Origin: Phoenicibacter sp963588595
Lineage (GTDB): Bacteria > Actinomycetota > Coriobacteriia > Coriobacteriales > Eggerthellaceae
NCBI GenBank assembly: GCA_963588595.1
Contig: CAVAIA010000007.1
Coordinates: 1-24,424, forward strand
Reading direction: 5' to 3'
DNA length: 24,424 nt
In this document: positions 1 to 6,042 of the stretch, piece after piece
Position numbering within the stretch: position 1 is the stretch's first letter
Layout of the letters: each line of letters begins with the position of its first letter
Program-made: the position numbers and the translations under genes
Notes under the pieces: model-generated
The model's input: only the letters and a program-made list of their open reading frames with translations
Databases searched by the model: none
What the model was told of the DNA's origin: nothing

Positions 1-55
1 ACTTAAAATCCGCCGCCTTCACGGCTTGGGGGTTCGAATCCCCCCACCCCTACCA
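1..55 (+). tRNA. tRNA-Leu (anticodon UAA), 3' part only
   Basis: The window opens inside a tRNA. Base 1 is the last base of the 5' anticodon stem, the loop is CTTAAAA (2-8) with anticodon TAA at 4-6, and bases 9-13 form the 3' anticodon stem. A long variable arm (GCC/GGC stem, 14-25) marks a class II tRNA. The T arm follows (GGGGG, TTCGAAT, CCCCC, 28-44), then the 3' acceptor strand CACCCCT (45-51), the discriminator A and an encoded CCA (53-55). Long variable arm plus UAA anticodon gives leucine. The 5' half lies outside the window. Confidence 0.93.
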
Positions 56-90
56 TTTAATATCATTAAAAATTTAAGAATTTGATAATG

Positions 91-588
91 TTATTTCTCA
101 GGAATCTTACACACAAAAACGTTGTTTCCGTGATCAATTAAGATCTTTTTTAAGTCCTTTGCACGAAGGAAAACTGTTGCCGTGTTGTCATTTGGGTGAA
201 CCCCAATCAATCCTTCATCCTTATAAAAATCTTCATCAAGATAAAAATTTACATCTTTGCTCTCATTATTCAAAATTCCAAATGGAGAGACTGCCCCTGG
301 ATAAAGATCAAGTTTTTCTTTTAGCTCTTCCTCATCGCAAAACTTTAGTGGACGAGTTTCAAACATTTTCCTAAAAGCTTTCAAATCAAGGCGCTTGTTT
401 CCTCTAACAGTAATTAAATAGTAATTGTTTCGCTTATCATCCCTTATGAATAAGTTTTTTGCATCAGCATCTTTATGAGGGATCTCGACTTCTTGCAATT
501 CATCCATCGTCCAAACAGCTCCATGTTCGACGGGCTCAAATTCAATATTGTTTTCTTTTAAAAAATTATAAATGCCTTGTTTATCCAT
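91..588 (-). CDS. Prolyl-tRNA editing deacylase (YbaK/ProX family)
   Basis: Predicted trans-editing enzyme that hydrolyses mischarged aminoacyl-tRNA, typically Ala- or Cys-tRNA(Pro), in the cytosol. The whole 165-residue protein is one YbaK-like domain, the usual length for stand-alone ProX/PrdX proteins. Recognisable segments are the N-terminal helix followed by EHGAVWTMDEL, the strand YYLITVRGNKRLDLKAFRK, and the SPFGILNN and VGVHPN-like (LIGVHPNDNTATVFL) stretches that line the editing pocket. An in-frame TTG lies 12 bases upstream, but GGAG sits 6 bases before the ATG at 586-588, so that ATG is the likely start. It lies 39 bases downstream of the CLC transporter on the same strand and is probably co-transcribed with it. 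The exact amino acid edited cannot be told from sequence. Confidence 0.9.
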   Translation of the reverse strand: MDKQGIYNFLKENNIEFEPVEHGAVWTMDELQEVEIPHKDADAKNLFIRDDKRNNYYLITVRGNKRLDLKAFRKMFETRPLKFCDEEELKEKLDLYPGAVSPFGILNNESKDVNFYLDEDFYKDEGLIGVHPNDNTATVFLRAKDLKKILIDHGNNVFVCKIPEK

Positions 589-627
589 GTTTTTCTCCAA
601 GTTGTAAATAAGTTTGTCAATAGTATT

Positions 628-1863
628 TTATCTAAGGTGTGACTTAATTGAAACCTTAAGCTGTTTAAAGTTAGGCAAGGCTTGCTCGTCATAAATCCTA
701 AAGGTTCCTGAGCAAATAGTTGAAATAACAACGATGATTAGAAAATATAGAGGGTTATTAAGCCCAAAGAGCTCAAAAGAAATTACGATTGAAGCAAGAG
801 GGCATTTCGTTGCTGCACTAAAAAGCCCAATCATCCCAAGAGCGCTCGCAACGCAAGCGTCGATTGGAAAAACTTGTGAAAAAGCGTTGCCTAAAGTTGC
901 GCCTATAAACAAAACAGGAATTATTTCTCCCCCTTGATATCCTCCTCCGAGACTTATGTTTGTAAGCAATATCTTTAACAAAAATGCCCACCAAACAATC
1001 GTAAAACCACTTTGCGCCAAACATGCTTGAATCGTTCTTGAGCCGACCCCATTAAAAGTTTGATCGCCAACAATAAAAGTTATCAAGACAACAATTGTTC
1101 CACAAACAAAAATTCGCACATATTGGTTTTTAAGAAGTTTAGAAAAACACTTAGTTATGAGTTTTTTCGACAAGACAAATACTATTGAAGCAATAGCGCT
1201 AAAGATCGCCAAAAGAATCACAAGCAAGACAGTGTTTAAATCAAGAGCAAGAATTGAGATAAGTTCAACATTCAAATAAGGAATCAACAATCCCTTGCCG
1301 ATTAAAAAAGCTATTCCCGAACTAATGAAGCTCGGAATTATTGCAGATGGTTTCTTGATTATTGCGTCGGCTAGCTCAAGCGCAAACAAAGCAGCTGCAA
1401 TTGGAGTTCCTAAAAGCGCACTAAAAGCCGCGCTCATGCCACAAATTATTACAATCGAAGAATTTTGTTCGCTCACCTTCAATTTTTGAGCAACAAATGA
1501 GCCGAGGGATCCTCCAATTTGGAGGGCAGCCGCCTCTCTGCCAACGCTCGCTCCAAAAAATTGCGAGATAACAGTCGCGAGAAAAATTAGAGGAGTCATA
1601 ATCGCTTTTACGTAAGAGTTATCATGAACTCTCCAAATCACTCTATTAGTTCCACCAGGATTGTCGATCCCCGCCCCCTTATAGATCGCCACAATTCCTA
1701 AACCAGCGAGCGGCAAAAGATAAATCAAATGTGCGTTTTCAATACGCGTGTTATCACACCATTGAAGGGACAGTGCAAAACCAGAAATTGCCAAACCGAC
1801 AATTGCGCCGATAACAATTGCAAAGGCTGACATTTTTAGAACAGTTAAATTCATTAATTTCAT
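628..1863 (-). CDS. CLC-family anion transporter, possibly CLC-F fluoride/proton antiporter
   Basis: Polytopic membrane protein of 411 residues with about ten or more hydrophobic helices, the size of bacterial CLC exchangers. Family motifs: GREAAALQIGGSLG (about 108-121), whose Glu110 corresponds to the gating glutamate, and GGEIIPVLFIGATLGN (about 311-326). The second motif resembles the fluoride-exporting CLC-F subclass (GGEVTP..FIGATLGN) more than chloride CLCs (GGIFAP). The canonical GSGIP anion-binding motif is not evident; a DNPGGTN stretch (68-73) occupies that region, again as in CLC-F. The CLC assignment is firm and the fluoride assignment is inference. No clear Shine-Dalgarno precedes the ATG, and I see no fluoride riboswitch upstream. 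It precedes the tRNA-editing deacylase gene with a short gap. Confidence 0.88.
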   Translation of the reverse strand: MKLMNLTVLKMSAFAIVIGAIVGLAISGFALSLQWCDNTRIENAHLIYLLPLAGLGIVAIYKGAGIDNPGGTNRVIWRVHDNSYVKAIMTPLIFLATVISQFFGASVGREAAALQIGGSLGSFVAQKLKVSEQNSSIVIICGMSAAFSALLGTPIAAALFALELADAIIKKPSAIIPSFISSGIAFLIGKGLLIPYLNVELISILALDLNTVLLVILLAIFSAIASIVFVLSKKLITKCFSKLLKNQYVRIFVCGTIVVLITFIVGDQTFNGVGSRTIQACLAQSGFTIVWWAFLLKILLTNISLGGGYQGGEIIPVLFIGATLGNAFSQVFPIDACVASALGMIGLFSAATKCPLASIVISFELFGLNNPLYFLIIVVISTICSGTFRIYDEQALPNFKQLKVSIKSHLR

Positions 1864-2011
1864 AAGGACAATTTTACTTCTCTATGGCTAATTCAACGCC
1901 TAAATCATAAGTGAAAAAAGTTACAATGTGTTTATAGAAAGGGAAAAAGCCTGAATTTTAAACAGTAAATTGGATGAATTTCGTTAGGTAAATTTATTAC
2001 CTTGAAACGCG

Positions 2012-2047
2012 AAAACCGCCACCTTGTTGGCTCAAGCTGGCGGTTTT
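2012..2047 (-). terminator. Intrinsic terminator downstream of fur-rubrerythrin
   Basis: A 10-bp inverted repeat AAAACCGCCA / TGGCGGTTTT (2012-2021 and 2038-2047) with an internal CTTG/CAAG stem lies 25 bases past the rubrerythrin stop. Read on the minus strand the hairpin ends in TTTT followed by a short mixed T-rich run. The plus-strand T-tract is better (TTTTTGTTTT), but no plus-strand gene ends here. Confidence 0.7.
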
Positions 2048-2071
2048 TGTTTTAAAACGGGTGATAAAAGA

Positions 2072-2611
2072 TTAATAGTTCTCTTCTCTAACCTCAAAGT
2101 AGCTTTGTGGATGATTGCAAACAGGGCAAACTTCGGGTGCTTTAGTGCCGACAACGATATGCCCACAATTACGGCACTCCCAAACTTTAACTTCGCTCTT
2201 TTCAAAAACTTGAGACGTCTCAATATTATTCAAAAGCGCTCTATATCTTTCCTCATGAGCCTTTTCAATTTGACCAACTGCTCTAAACTTCGCTGCCAAA
2301 TCTGAGAATCCTTCCTCTTCAGCAGTCTTTGCGAATCCCTCATACATATCGGTCCACTCGAAGTTTTCACCTTCAGCTGCCGCAGCTAAATTTTGCTTAG
2401 TGTCCCCTATTCCATCGAGCTCTTTAAACCACATCTTTGCATGCTCTTTCTCATTCTCCGCTGTCTTTAGAAAAATAGCGGACATTTGCTCATATCCCTC
2501 TTTCTTCGCAACTTTAGAGAAATATGTGTATTTGTTTCTTGCCTGTGATTCACCTGCAAAAGCTTCTTGTAGATTCTTTTCTGTTTGAGTCCCCGCATAC
2601 TTGTTAGCCAT
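2072..2611 (-). CDS. rbr: Rubrerythrin
   Basis: Non-haem iron peroxidase that reduces H2O2 in the cytosol of anaerobes. The N-terminal ferritin-like four-helix domain (about 1-135) carries the diiron ligand pattern: Glu21 in FAGESQARNKY, Glu54 and His57 in ENEKEHAKMW, and the second pair in TAEEEGF and EKAHEERY. The C-terminal rubredoxin-like domain has CRNC (146-149) and CPVC (162-165) for one Fe(Cys)4 centre. At 179 residues it is standard length. Its AAAGGAG ribosome site lies inside the last codons of the upstream fur-type gene and only two bases separate the two genes. This indicates translational coupling and peroxide control by that regulator (inference). Confidence 0.96.
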   Translation of the reverse strand: MANKYAGTQTEKNLQEAFAGESQARNKYTYFSKVAKKEGYEQMSAIFLKTAENEKEHAKMWFKELDGIGDTKQNLAAAAEGENFEWTDMYEGFAKTAEEEGFSDLAAKFRAVGQIEKAHEERYRALLNNIETSQVFEKSEVKVWECRNCGHIVVGTKAPEVCPVCNHPQSYFEVREENY

Positions 2612-2613
2612 CT

Positions 2614-3009
2614 TTAATCTCCTTTACTCTGTTTACACTTACAATTCGAACATATGCCCTTAAAAGAAATGTCATATGAAAAAAAATCCATTCCATGATC
2701 GTCCTTAATCTTGTCAAGCAAATTAGGAAGCTCCTCTAAATCAACGTCAAAAACCTCACCGCATTCAACGCACGTGACATGATAGTGGTCTTCCAGCGTG
2801 AAATCATAGCGGTTAGGTCCACTTGGAACCTCCACCTTTCTAACTTTTCCCTCTTCCGCCAAAATCTCAAGGTTTCTATAAATTGTTCCCTTGCTAAGAG
2901 AAGGATGATTTGGCTTTAAGAATTCATACACTTCATCGGCTGTAACGTGGCTTTTTATGTCATACACAGCCTTTTTGACTAAGTCTCTTTGAATTGTATT
3001 TCTTCTCAT
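2614..3009 (-). CDS. Fur-family transcriptional regulator (PerR-like)
   Basis: DNA-binding metalloregulator of 131 residues from the chosen start. It has an N-terminal winged helix (HVTADEVYEFLK... GTIYRNLEILAEEG), a dimerisation/metal domain with HYHVTCVECGEV, and a C-terminal CSNCK. The two CxxC pairs match the structural zinc site of Fur/PerR. The AT-rich N-terminal extension to 3036 is rejected: the candidate -10 TATAAT at 3049-3054 would leave almost no leader, whereas the ATG at 3007-3009 has AAGGAA upstream and begins MRRNTIQRDLV as Fur proteins usually do. Being directly coupled to rubrerythrin favours a peroxide-sensing PerR role over iron-uptake control, but sequence alone does not settle the metal or signal. 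Confidence 0.92.
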   Translation of the reverse strand: MRRNTIQRDLVKKAVYDIKSHVTADEVYEFLKPNHPSLSKGTIYRNLEILAEEGKVRKVEVPSGPNRYDFTLEDHYHVTCVECGEVFDVDLEELPNLLDKIKDDHGMDFFSYDISFKGICSNCKCKQSKGD

Positions 3010-3048
3010 ATGAACAAATTTCCTTATTAAGAACATTTACTAATTAAG

Positions 3049-3078
3049 ATTATATACTAAATAAACGAACTTCTTCAA
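3049..3078 (-). promoter_or_regulatory. Promoter of fur-rubrerythrin, with a possible self-operator
   Basis: On the minus strand TTGAAG (3073-3078) and TATAAT (3049-3054) are separated by 18 bases. The -10 overlaps an imperfect AT-rich dyad, TAATTAAGATTATAT on the plus strand (3041-3055). Its right half resembles one half of the PerR box; the left half matches poorly. The promoter is plausible and the operator is weak. Confidence 0.55.
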
Positions 3079-3105
3079 ATTTTTTTAAGTTTGAAAAATA
3101 AAAGT

Positions 3106-3134
3106 TTTCCAATAAGAAAGCAAAAAGGTATAAA
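3106..3134 (+). promoter_or_regulatory. Promoter of rpmB
   Basis: TTTCCA (3106-3111), 17 bases, then TATAAA (3129-3134), giving a leader of about 55 bases before rpmB. The elements are imperfect and the region is AT-rich, so this is a candidate only. Confidence 0.45.
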
Positions 3135-3196
3135 ATAAATATTCGCGTAAATTTGATCTTAATAATTACATGTAAGTTATAAGGAGAAGTTTAGAA

Positions 3197-3388
3197 ATGT
3201 CACAAGTTTGTGAAATATGTGGAAAAAAACCTTCAGCTGGAAGAAATGTTTCTCACTCTCATAGAGTGACGAACAGAACATACACTCCAAATGTCCAAAA
3301 AGTCACCATCAAAGACGCAAATGGACACATTCGCGCTGCAAAAGTTTGCACTTCTTGCCTCAAGGCTGGCAAAGTGGAGCGTGCTTAA
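3197..3388 (+). CDS. rpmB: 50S ribosomal protein L28
   Basis: Large-subunit ribosomal protein of 63 residues, the normal length. It begins with the typical CEICGKKPSAGRNVSHSH segment and ends with KVCTSCLKAGKV. Two CxxC pairs (residues 5/8 and 52/55) show it is the zinc-binding form of L28. A strong AAGGAG lies 11 bases upstream of the ATG. It is followed 28 bases later by the endonuclease IV gene on the same strand, an unusual partner for rpmB, and is divergent from fur. Confidence 0.97.
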   Translation: MSQVCEICGKKPSAGRNVSHSHRVTNRTYTPNVQKVTIKDANGHIRAAKVCTSCLKAGKVERA

Positions 3389-3416
3389 AATAAGCAATCA
3401 ATTTTAATCAAGCGCC

Positions 3417-4253
3417 ATGCTAACTATAGGTTGCCATCTTTCATTTTCTAAAGGCTACCTTAGCATGGCAAAAACTGCCGCTTCCATTGGCGCTAACACT
3501 TTTCAATTTTTCACGAGAAATCCACGTGGTGGAAAAGCAAAGGAGATAGATCCTGCTGATCTTAGCTCATTTAAAACTTTTGCAAATGAAAATGGCATAA
3601 CAACCTTTTTGGCGCACGCACCTTACACCCTTAACTTTTGCGCCGCAAAGCCAGAAATTCGCACGTTTGCGATATCCACTCTAAAAGATGACCTTTCTCG
3701 AATGGAAAACACTCCAAATCAAATGTATAACATTCACCCAGGAAGCCACGTTGGTCAAGGGATAGAAAAAGGAATTGAGTTAATTAGTGAAGCTGTTAAC
3801 GAAGCTCTTTCAGAAGAGCAAACAACAACTCTTCTTTTTGAAACTATGGCTGGGAAAGGAAGCGAAGTTGGCTCAACGTTTAAAGAAATCAAATCTTTAA
3901 TCGACAACGTTGATCTTAAAAGCCATGTTGGCGTTTGCCTTGACACATGCCACGTTTGGGAAGGCGGATATGACATCAAAGATAACTTGGAGGCAACCTT
4001 AGAAGAGTTTGACAAAATTGTTGGACTTGACCAACTAAAGGCAATCCACCTAAATGACTCAAAAAATCCACTTGGCGCTCATAAAGATCGACATGAAGCG
4101 ATCGGCCTTGGGCAAATTGGGTTTGAAGCCCTAAGCAACATAACAAACCATGAAAGATTAAGAAAACTCCCCTTCTTCTTAGAAACGCCTCATGATGACT
4201 TGAGCGGCTACGCTAAAGAAATTGAGATGCTTAAAAGCGCTTATAACTCATAA
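3417..4253 (+). CDS. nfo: Endonuclease IV (AP endonuclease, deoxyribonuclease IV)
   Basis: Base-excision repair enzyme that cleaves DNA 5' to abasic sites and processes damaged 3' ends. The 278-residue TIM barrel matches family length. The trinuclear zinc ligand set is visible in order: His67 in AHAPYTLN, His107 in NIHPGSH, Glu142 in LFETMAGKG, Asp176 and His179 in CLDTCHVW, then HLNDSK, the GAHKDRHEAIG segment, and the glutamate in FFLETP near the C terminus. No clear Shine-Dalgarno precedes the ATG. It lies 28 bases after rpmB, so expression may depend on rpmB read-through. The MLTIGCHLS start agrees with the family. A convergent terminator separates it from mihF. Confidence 0.96.
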   Translation: MLTIGCHLSFSKGYLSMAKTAASIGANTFQFFTRNPRGGKAKEIDPADLSSFKTFANENGITTFLAHAPYTLNFCAAKPEIRTFAISTLKDDLSRMENTPNQMYNIHPGSHVGQGIEKGIELISEAVNEALSEEQTTTLLFETMAGKGSEVGSTFKEIKSLIDNVDLKSHVGVCLDTCHVWEGGYDIKDNLEATLEEFDKIVGLDQLKAIHLNDSKNPLGAHKDRHEAIGLGQIGFEALSNITNHERLRKLPFFLETPHDDLSGYAKEIEMLKSAYNS

Positions 4254-4283
4254 ATCCCAACGCACAATTTAAGAACAATAAAA

Positions 4284-4304
4284 AACCCCTGATAAACAGG
4301 GGTT
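4284..4304. terminator. Bidirectional terminator between nfo and mihF
   Basis: A perfect 8-bp stem AACCCCTG / CAGGGGTT with loop ATAAA. On the minus strand it is followed by TTTTTT and ends mihF well. On the plus strand the T-tract is interrupted (TTAAATTTG), so it is a weaker end for rpmB-nfo. Confidence 0.85.
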
Positions 4305-4348
4305 AAATTTGTTTAATTTATAAAAGCTTAGTATTAAAAACTAAACTA

Positions 4349-4657
4349 TTAAGAAAGAGCAGCCTTAAGACCCTCCATTTGACGGCTTCCAAGACCTTGA
4401 AGACGACGGCTCTCTTGAATACCAAGCTCGTTCATCAATTTCTCAGCCTTAACTTTGCCATAACCAGGAACTGCGTTGATGAAAGATTTAACTTTCATAC
4501 GTCCAACGATAGGATCCTTAACGTCTTTAAGAACGTCAACAGGAGCAATCATTCCCATTTGGATCTTCTTTGTTAGCTCGCTTCTCTTTGTGCGAACGAC
4601 TCTTGCCTTCTCTAGCGCTGCTTGGCGCTGCTCTGGTGTCATAGTTGGTGCTGGCAT
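4349..4657 (-). CDS. mihF: Integration host factor, actinobacterial type (mIHF)
   Basis: Small basic nucleoid-associated protein of 102 residues that bends DNA. It is specific to Actinobacteria and unrelated to the proteobacterial IHF alpha/beta proteins. The sequence starts MPAPTMTPEQRQAALEKA and contains RTKRSELTKKI, the DVKDPIVGRMKVKSF segment and the helix-two-turn-helix around VPGYGKVKAEKLMNELGI, all characteristic of mIHF. AGAGAG before the ATG is a modest ribosome site. In many actinobacteria mihF lies beside gmk; here its neighbours are nfo (convergent) and tilS (divergent). It is the best phylogenetic marker in the window. Confidence 0.95.
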   Translation of the reverse strand: MPAPTMTPEQRQAALEKARVVRTKRSELTKKIQMGMIAPVDVLKDVKDPIVGRMKVKSFINAVPGYGKVKAEKLMNELGIQESRRLQGLGSRQMEGLKAALS

Positions 4658-4753
4658 TTTACTCTCTCTTTCTATTCAACTCGTGCAACCTTCCAACTTG
4701 CAAAACTCTTATCGTTTTGTTGAGGTTGCTTCCCTAAACCAAAAAGCTATCAA

Positions 4754-4783
4754 AGCATCAATGCTCTGCTTATGCCTTGTCAA
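4754..4783 (-). promoter_or_regulatory. Possible mihF promoter element with an adjacent palindrome
   Basis: On the minus strand a perfect TTGACA (4778-4783) lies 121 bases upstream of mihF, but no convincing -10 follows at the usual spacing. The interval instead contains the palindrome AGCAT-CA-ATGCT (4754-4765), an operator-like dyad. The rest of 4658-4914 is AT-rich with no recognised gene. Confidence 0.3.
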
Positions 4784-4864
4784 CAATTTTATATATTACC
4801 AAAAAATAAGGGGTTTTCTATAAAATTCTTTAATTTTTATATTTTTTTGTTTTAGTAATAAATT

Positions 4865-4870
4865 TATAAT
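4865..4870 (+). promoter_or_regulatory. Candidate -10 of the tilS operon
   Basis: A perfect TATAAT lies 45 bases upstream of the tilS start. The expected -35 position falls in a T-rich run with no good match, so only the -10 is supported. Confidence 0.4.
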
Positions 4871-4914
4871 ATGTAATAGGTTCTAGAAGAGTTTAAATCA
4901 ATCAAGGTAAGCAA

Positions 4915-6030
4915 TTGGAAAACACATTAAGTTACGTTTCTAAAGTCGCGCTTCAGGCAATCGAAAAACACAAGATGTTTAATAAAAACACTCCATGCCT
5001 GCTAATGTTGTCTGGTGGTTCTGATTCTTGCGCGCTTTGTTATGCTGCAAATGAATTAAAAAGCGAGGGGTATTTCAAAAATTTAGCTGCCTTGCATGTA
5101 AATCACATGCTAAGAGGAAAAGACTCTGACGAGGACGAGGAATTTAGTGAATCGCTATGCAAATATTTGAACATCCCTCTTTATAAAGTGGAAATAGATA
5201 TCCCTTCAATTCAAAAATCGCAAGGGGGAAACCTAGAAGCAATTTGCAGAGACCAAAGATATAAAGCGGCAAATGAGGCATTACAATCCCTTTGTGAACA
5301 TTGCGATAAAACAAAACAATTTAACATCAATGAGGCAAGATTACTTTGCGCTCACACCCTAGACGACCGCGCTGAGACTTTCTACATGAGATCGATAGTC
5401 GGAACAGGACCTGGCGGCTTTCAATCGATAAAACACACTTCTGGAAATGTCGTTAGACCCCTCTTGGATTTGTCCAAAGAGGAATTAAGAAACTACATAT
5501 TAGACCTAGATAAAAACAATAAGGCCTATAAAAGCAATTTTCAAGGCAAAGATGAACTTTGGAGGGAGGATAAGACAAATTCGGACACGACTAACTTTCG
5601 CTCATTCGTTCGCCACGTTATATTACCCAAAACAAAGCAAGTAAACTCATCTCAACTCTCCTGTCTCAGGCGCTCAATGGATCTAATTTCTGAGGAAGAC
5701 GACTTCATGAATGAATATTGCGAGAATGTGACAAATGAATTGATAGAGGTCGACAAGCCGAGCAAGGTTGCAATCATCTCGCCTGAATTCGCAAAAGAGC
5801 ACATAGCTGTTAAAAAAAGATGCGTCTTTGACGTTTTAAAGTCGTTCTTTCCTCAAAGCGAGAGAGTGGAAAATCAAAGCGTGTTAGCTGTAATTGAGGC
5901 TTTTGGCGTTGAAAAACCAAAGAGCGGATATGTTAAAAACTTGCAATGCGATATGATAGTTTCTTCAAACAAAAATGGAGCTAGAATTGAACCAGTTTAT
6001 ACTTATCGCAAAAGAAGAAATAGGGTTTAG
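4915..6030 (+). CDS. tilS: tRNA(Ile)-lysidine synthase
   Basis: ATP-dependent enzyme that converts C34 of tRNA-Ile(CAU) to lysidine, changing it from methionine to isoleucine identity; normally essential. The N-type ATP-pyrophosphatase domain occupies about 25-230. It has the PP-loop SGGSDS (33-38), the HVNHMLRGKDSDEDEEF segment (from about 62), and HTLDDRAET (147-155) followed by GTGPGGFQSI. The C-terminal part (about 240-371) is less conserved and shorter than in long TilS proteins. The start is TTG, supported by AAGG seven bases upstream; no ATG fits. It is the first gene of an operon with the P-type ATPase (12-base gap) and mnmA. Confidence 0.93.
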   Translation: MENTLSYVSKVALQAIEKHKMFNKNTPCLLMLSGGSDSCALCYAANELKSEGYFKNLAALHVNHMLRGKDSDEDEEFSESLCKYLNIPLYKVEIDIPSIQKSQGGNLEAICRDQRYKAANEALQSLCEHCDKTKQFNINEARLLCAHTLDDRAETFYMRSIVGTGPGGFQSIKHTSGNVVRPLLDLSKEELRNYILDLDKNNKAYKSNFQGKDELWREDKTNSDTTNFRSFVRHVILPKTKQVNSSQLSCLRRSMDLISEEDDFMNEYCENVTNELIEVDKPSKVAIISPEFAKEHIAVKKRCVFDVLKSFFPQSERVENQSVLAVIEAFGVEKPKSGYVKNLQCDMIVSSNKNGARIEPVYTYRKRRNRV

Positions 6031-6042
6031 CTGTTAAGAGAC

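Noticed and set aside
1864..2071. Fluoride riboswitch upstream of the CLC gene
   Set aside because: I could not find the conserved GGNGATGG core or the CTGATG-like 3' segment; the region is AT-rich with only the fur-rubrerythrin terminator.
2024..2305. Plus-strand reading frame over the rubrerythrin 3' end
   Set aside because: It is antisense to a clear rubrerythrin gene and begins inside the terminator hairpin.
4476..4823. 115-residue plus-strand reading frame antisense to mihF
   Set aside because: It is a shadow of mihF on the other strand, with no ribosome site or recognisable domain.
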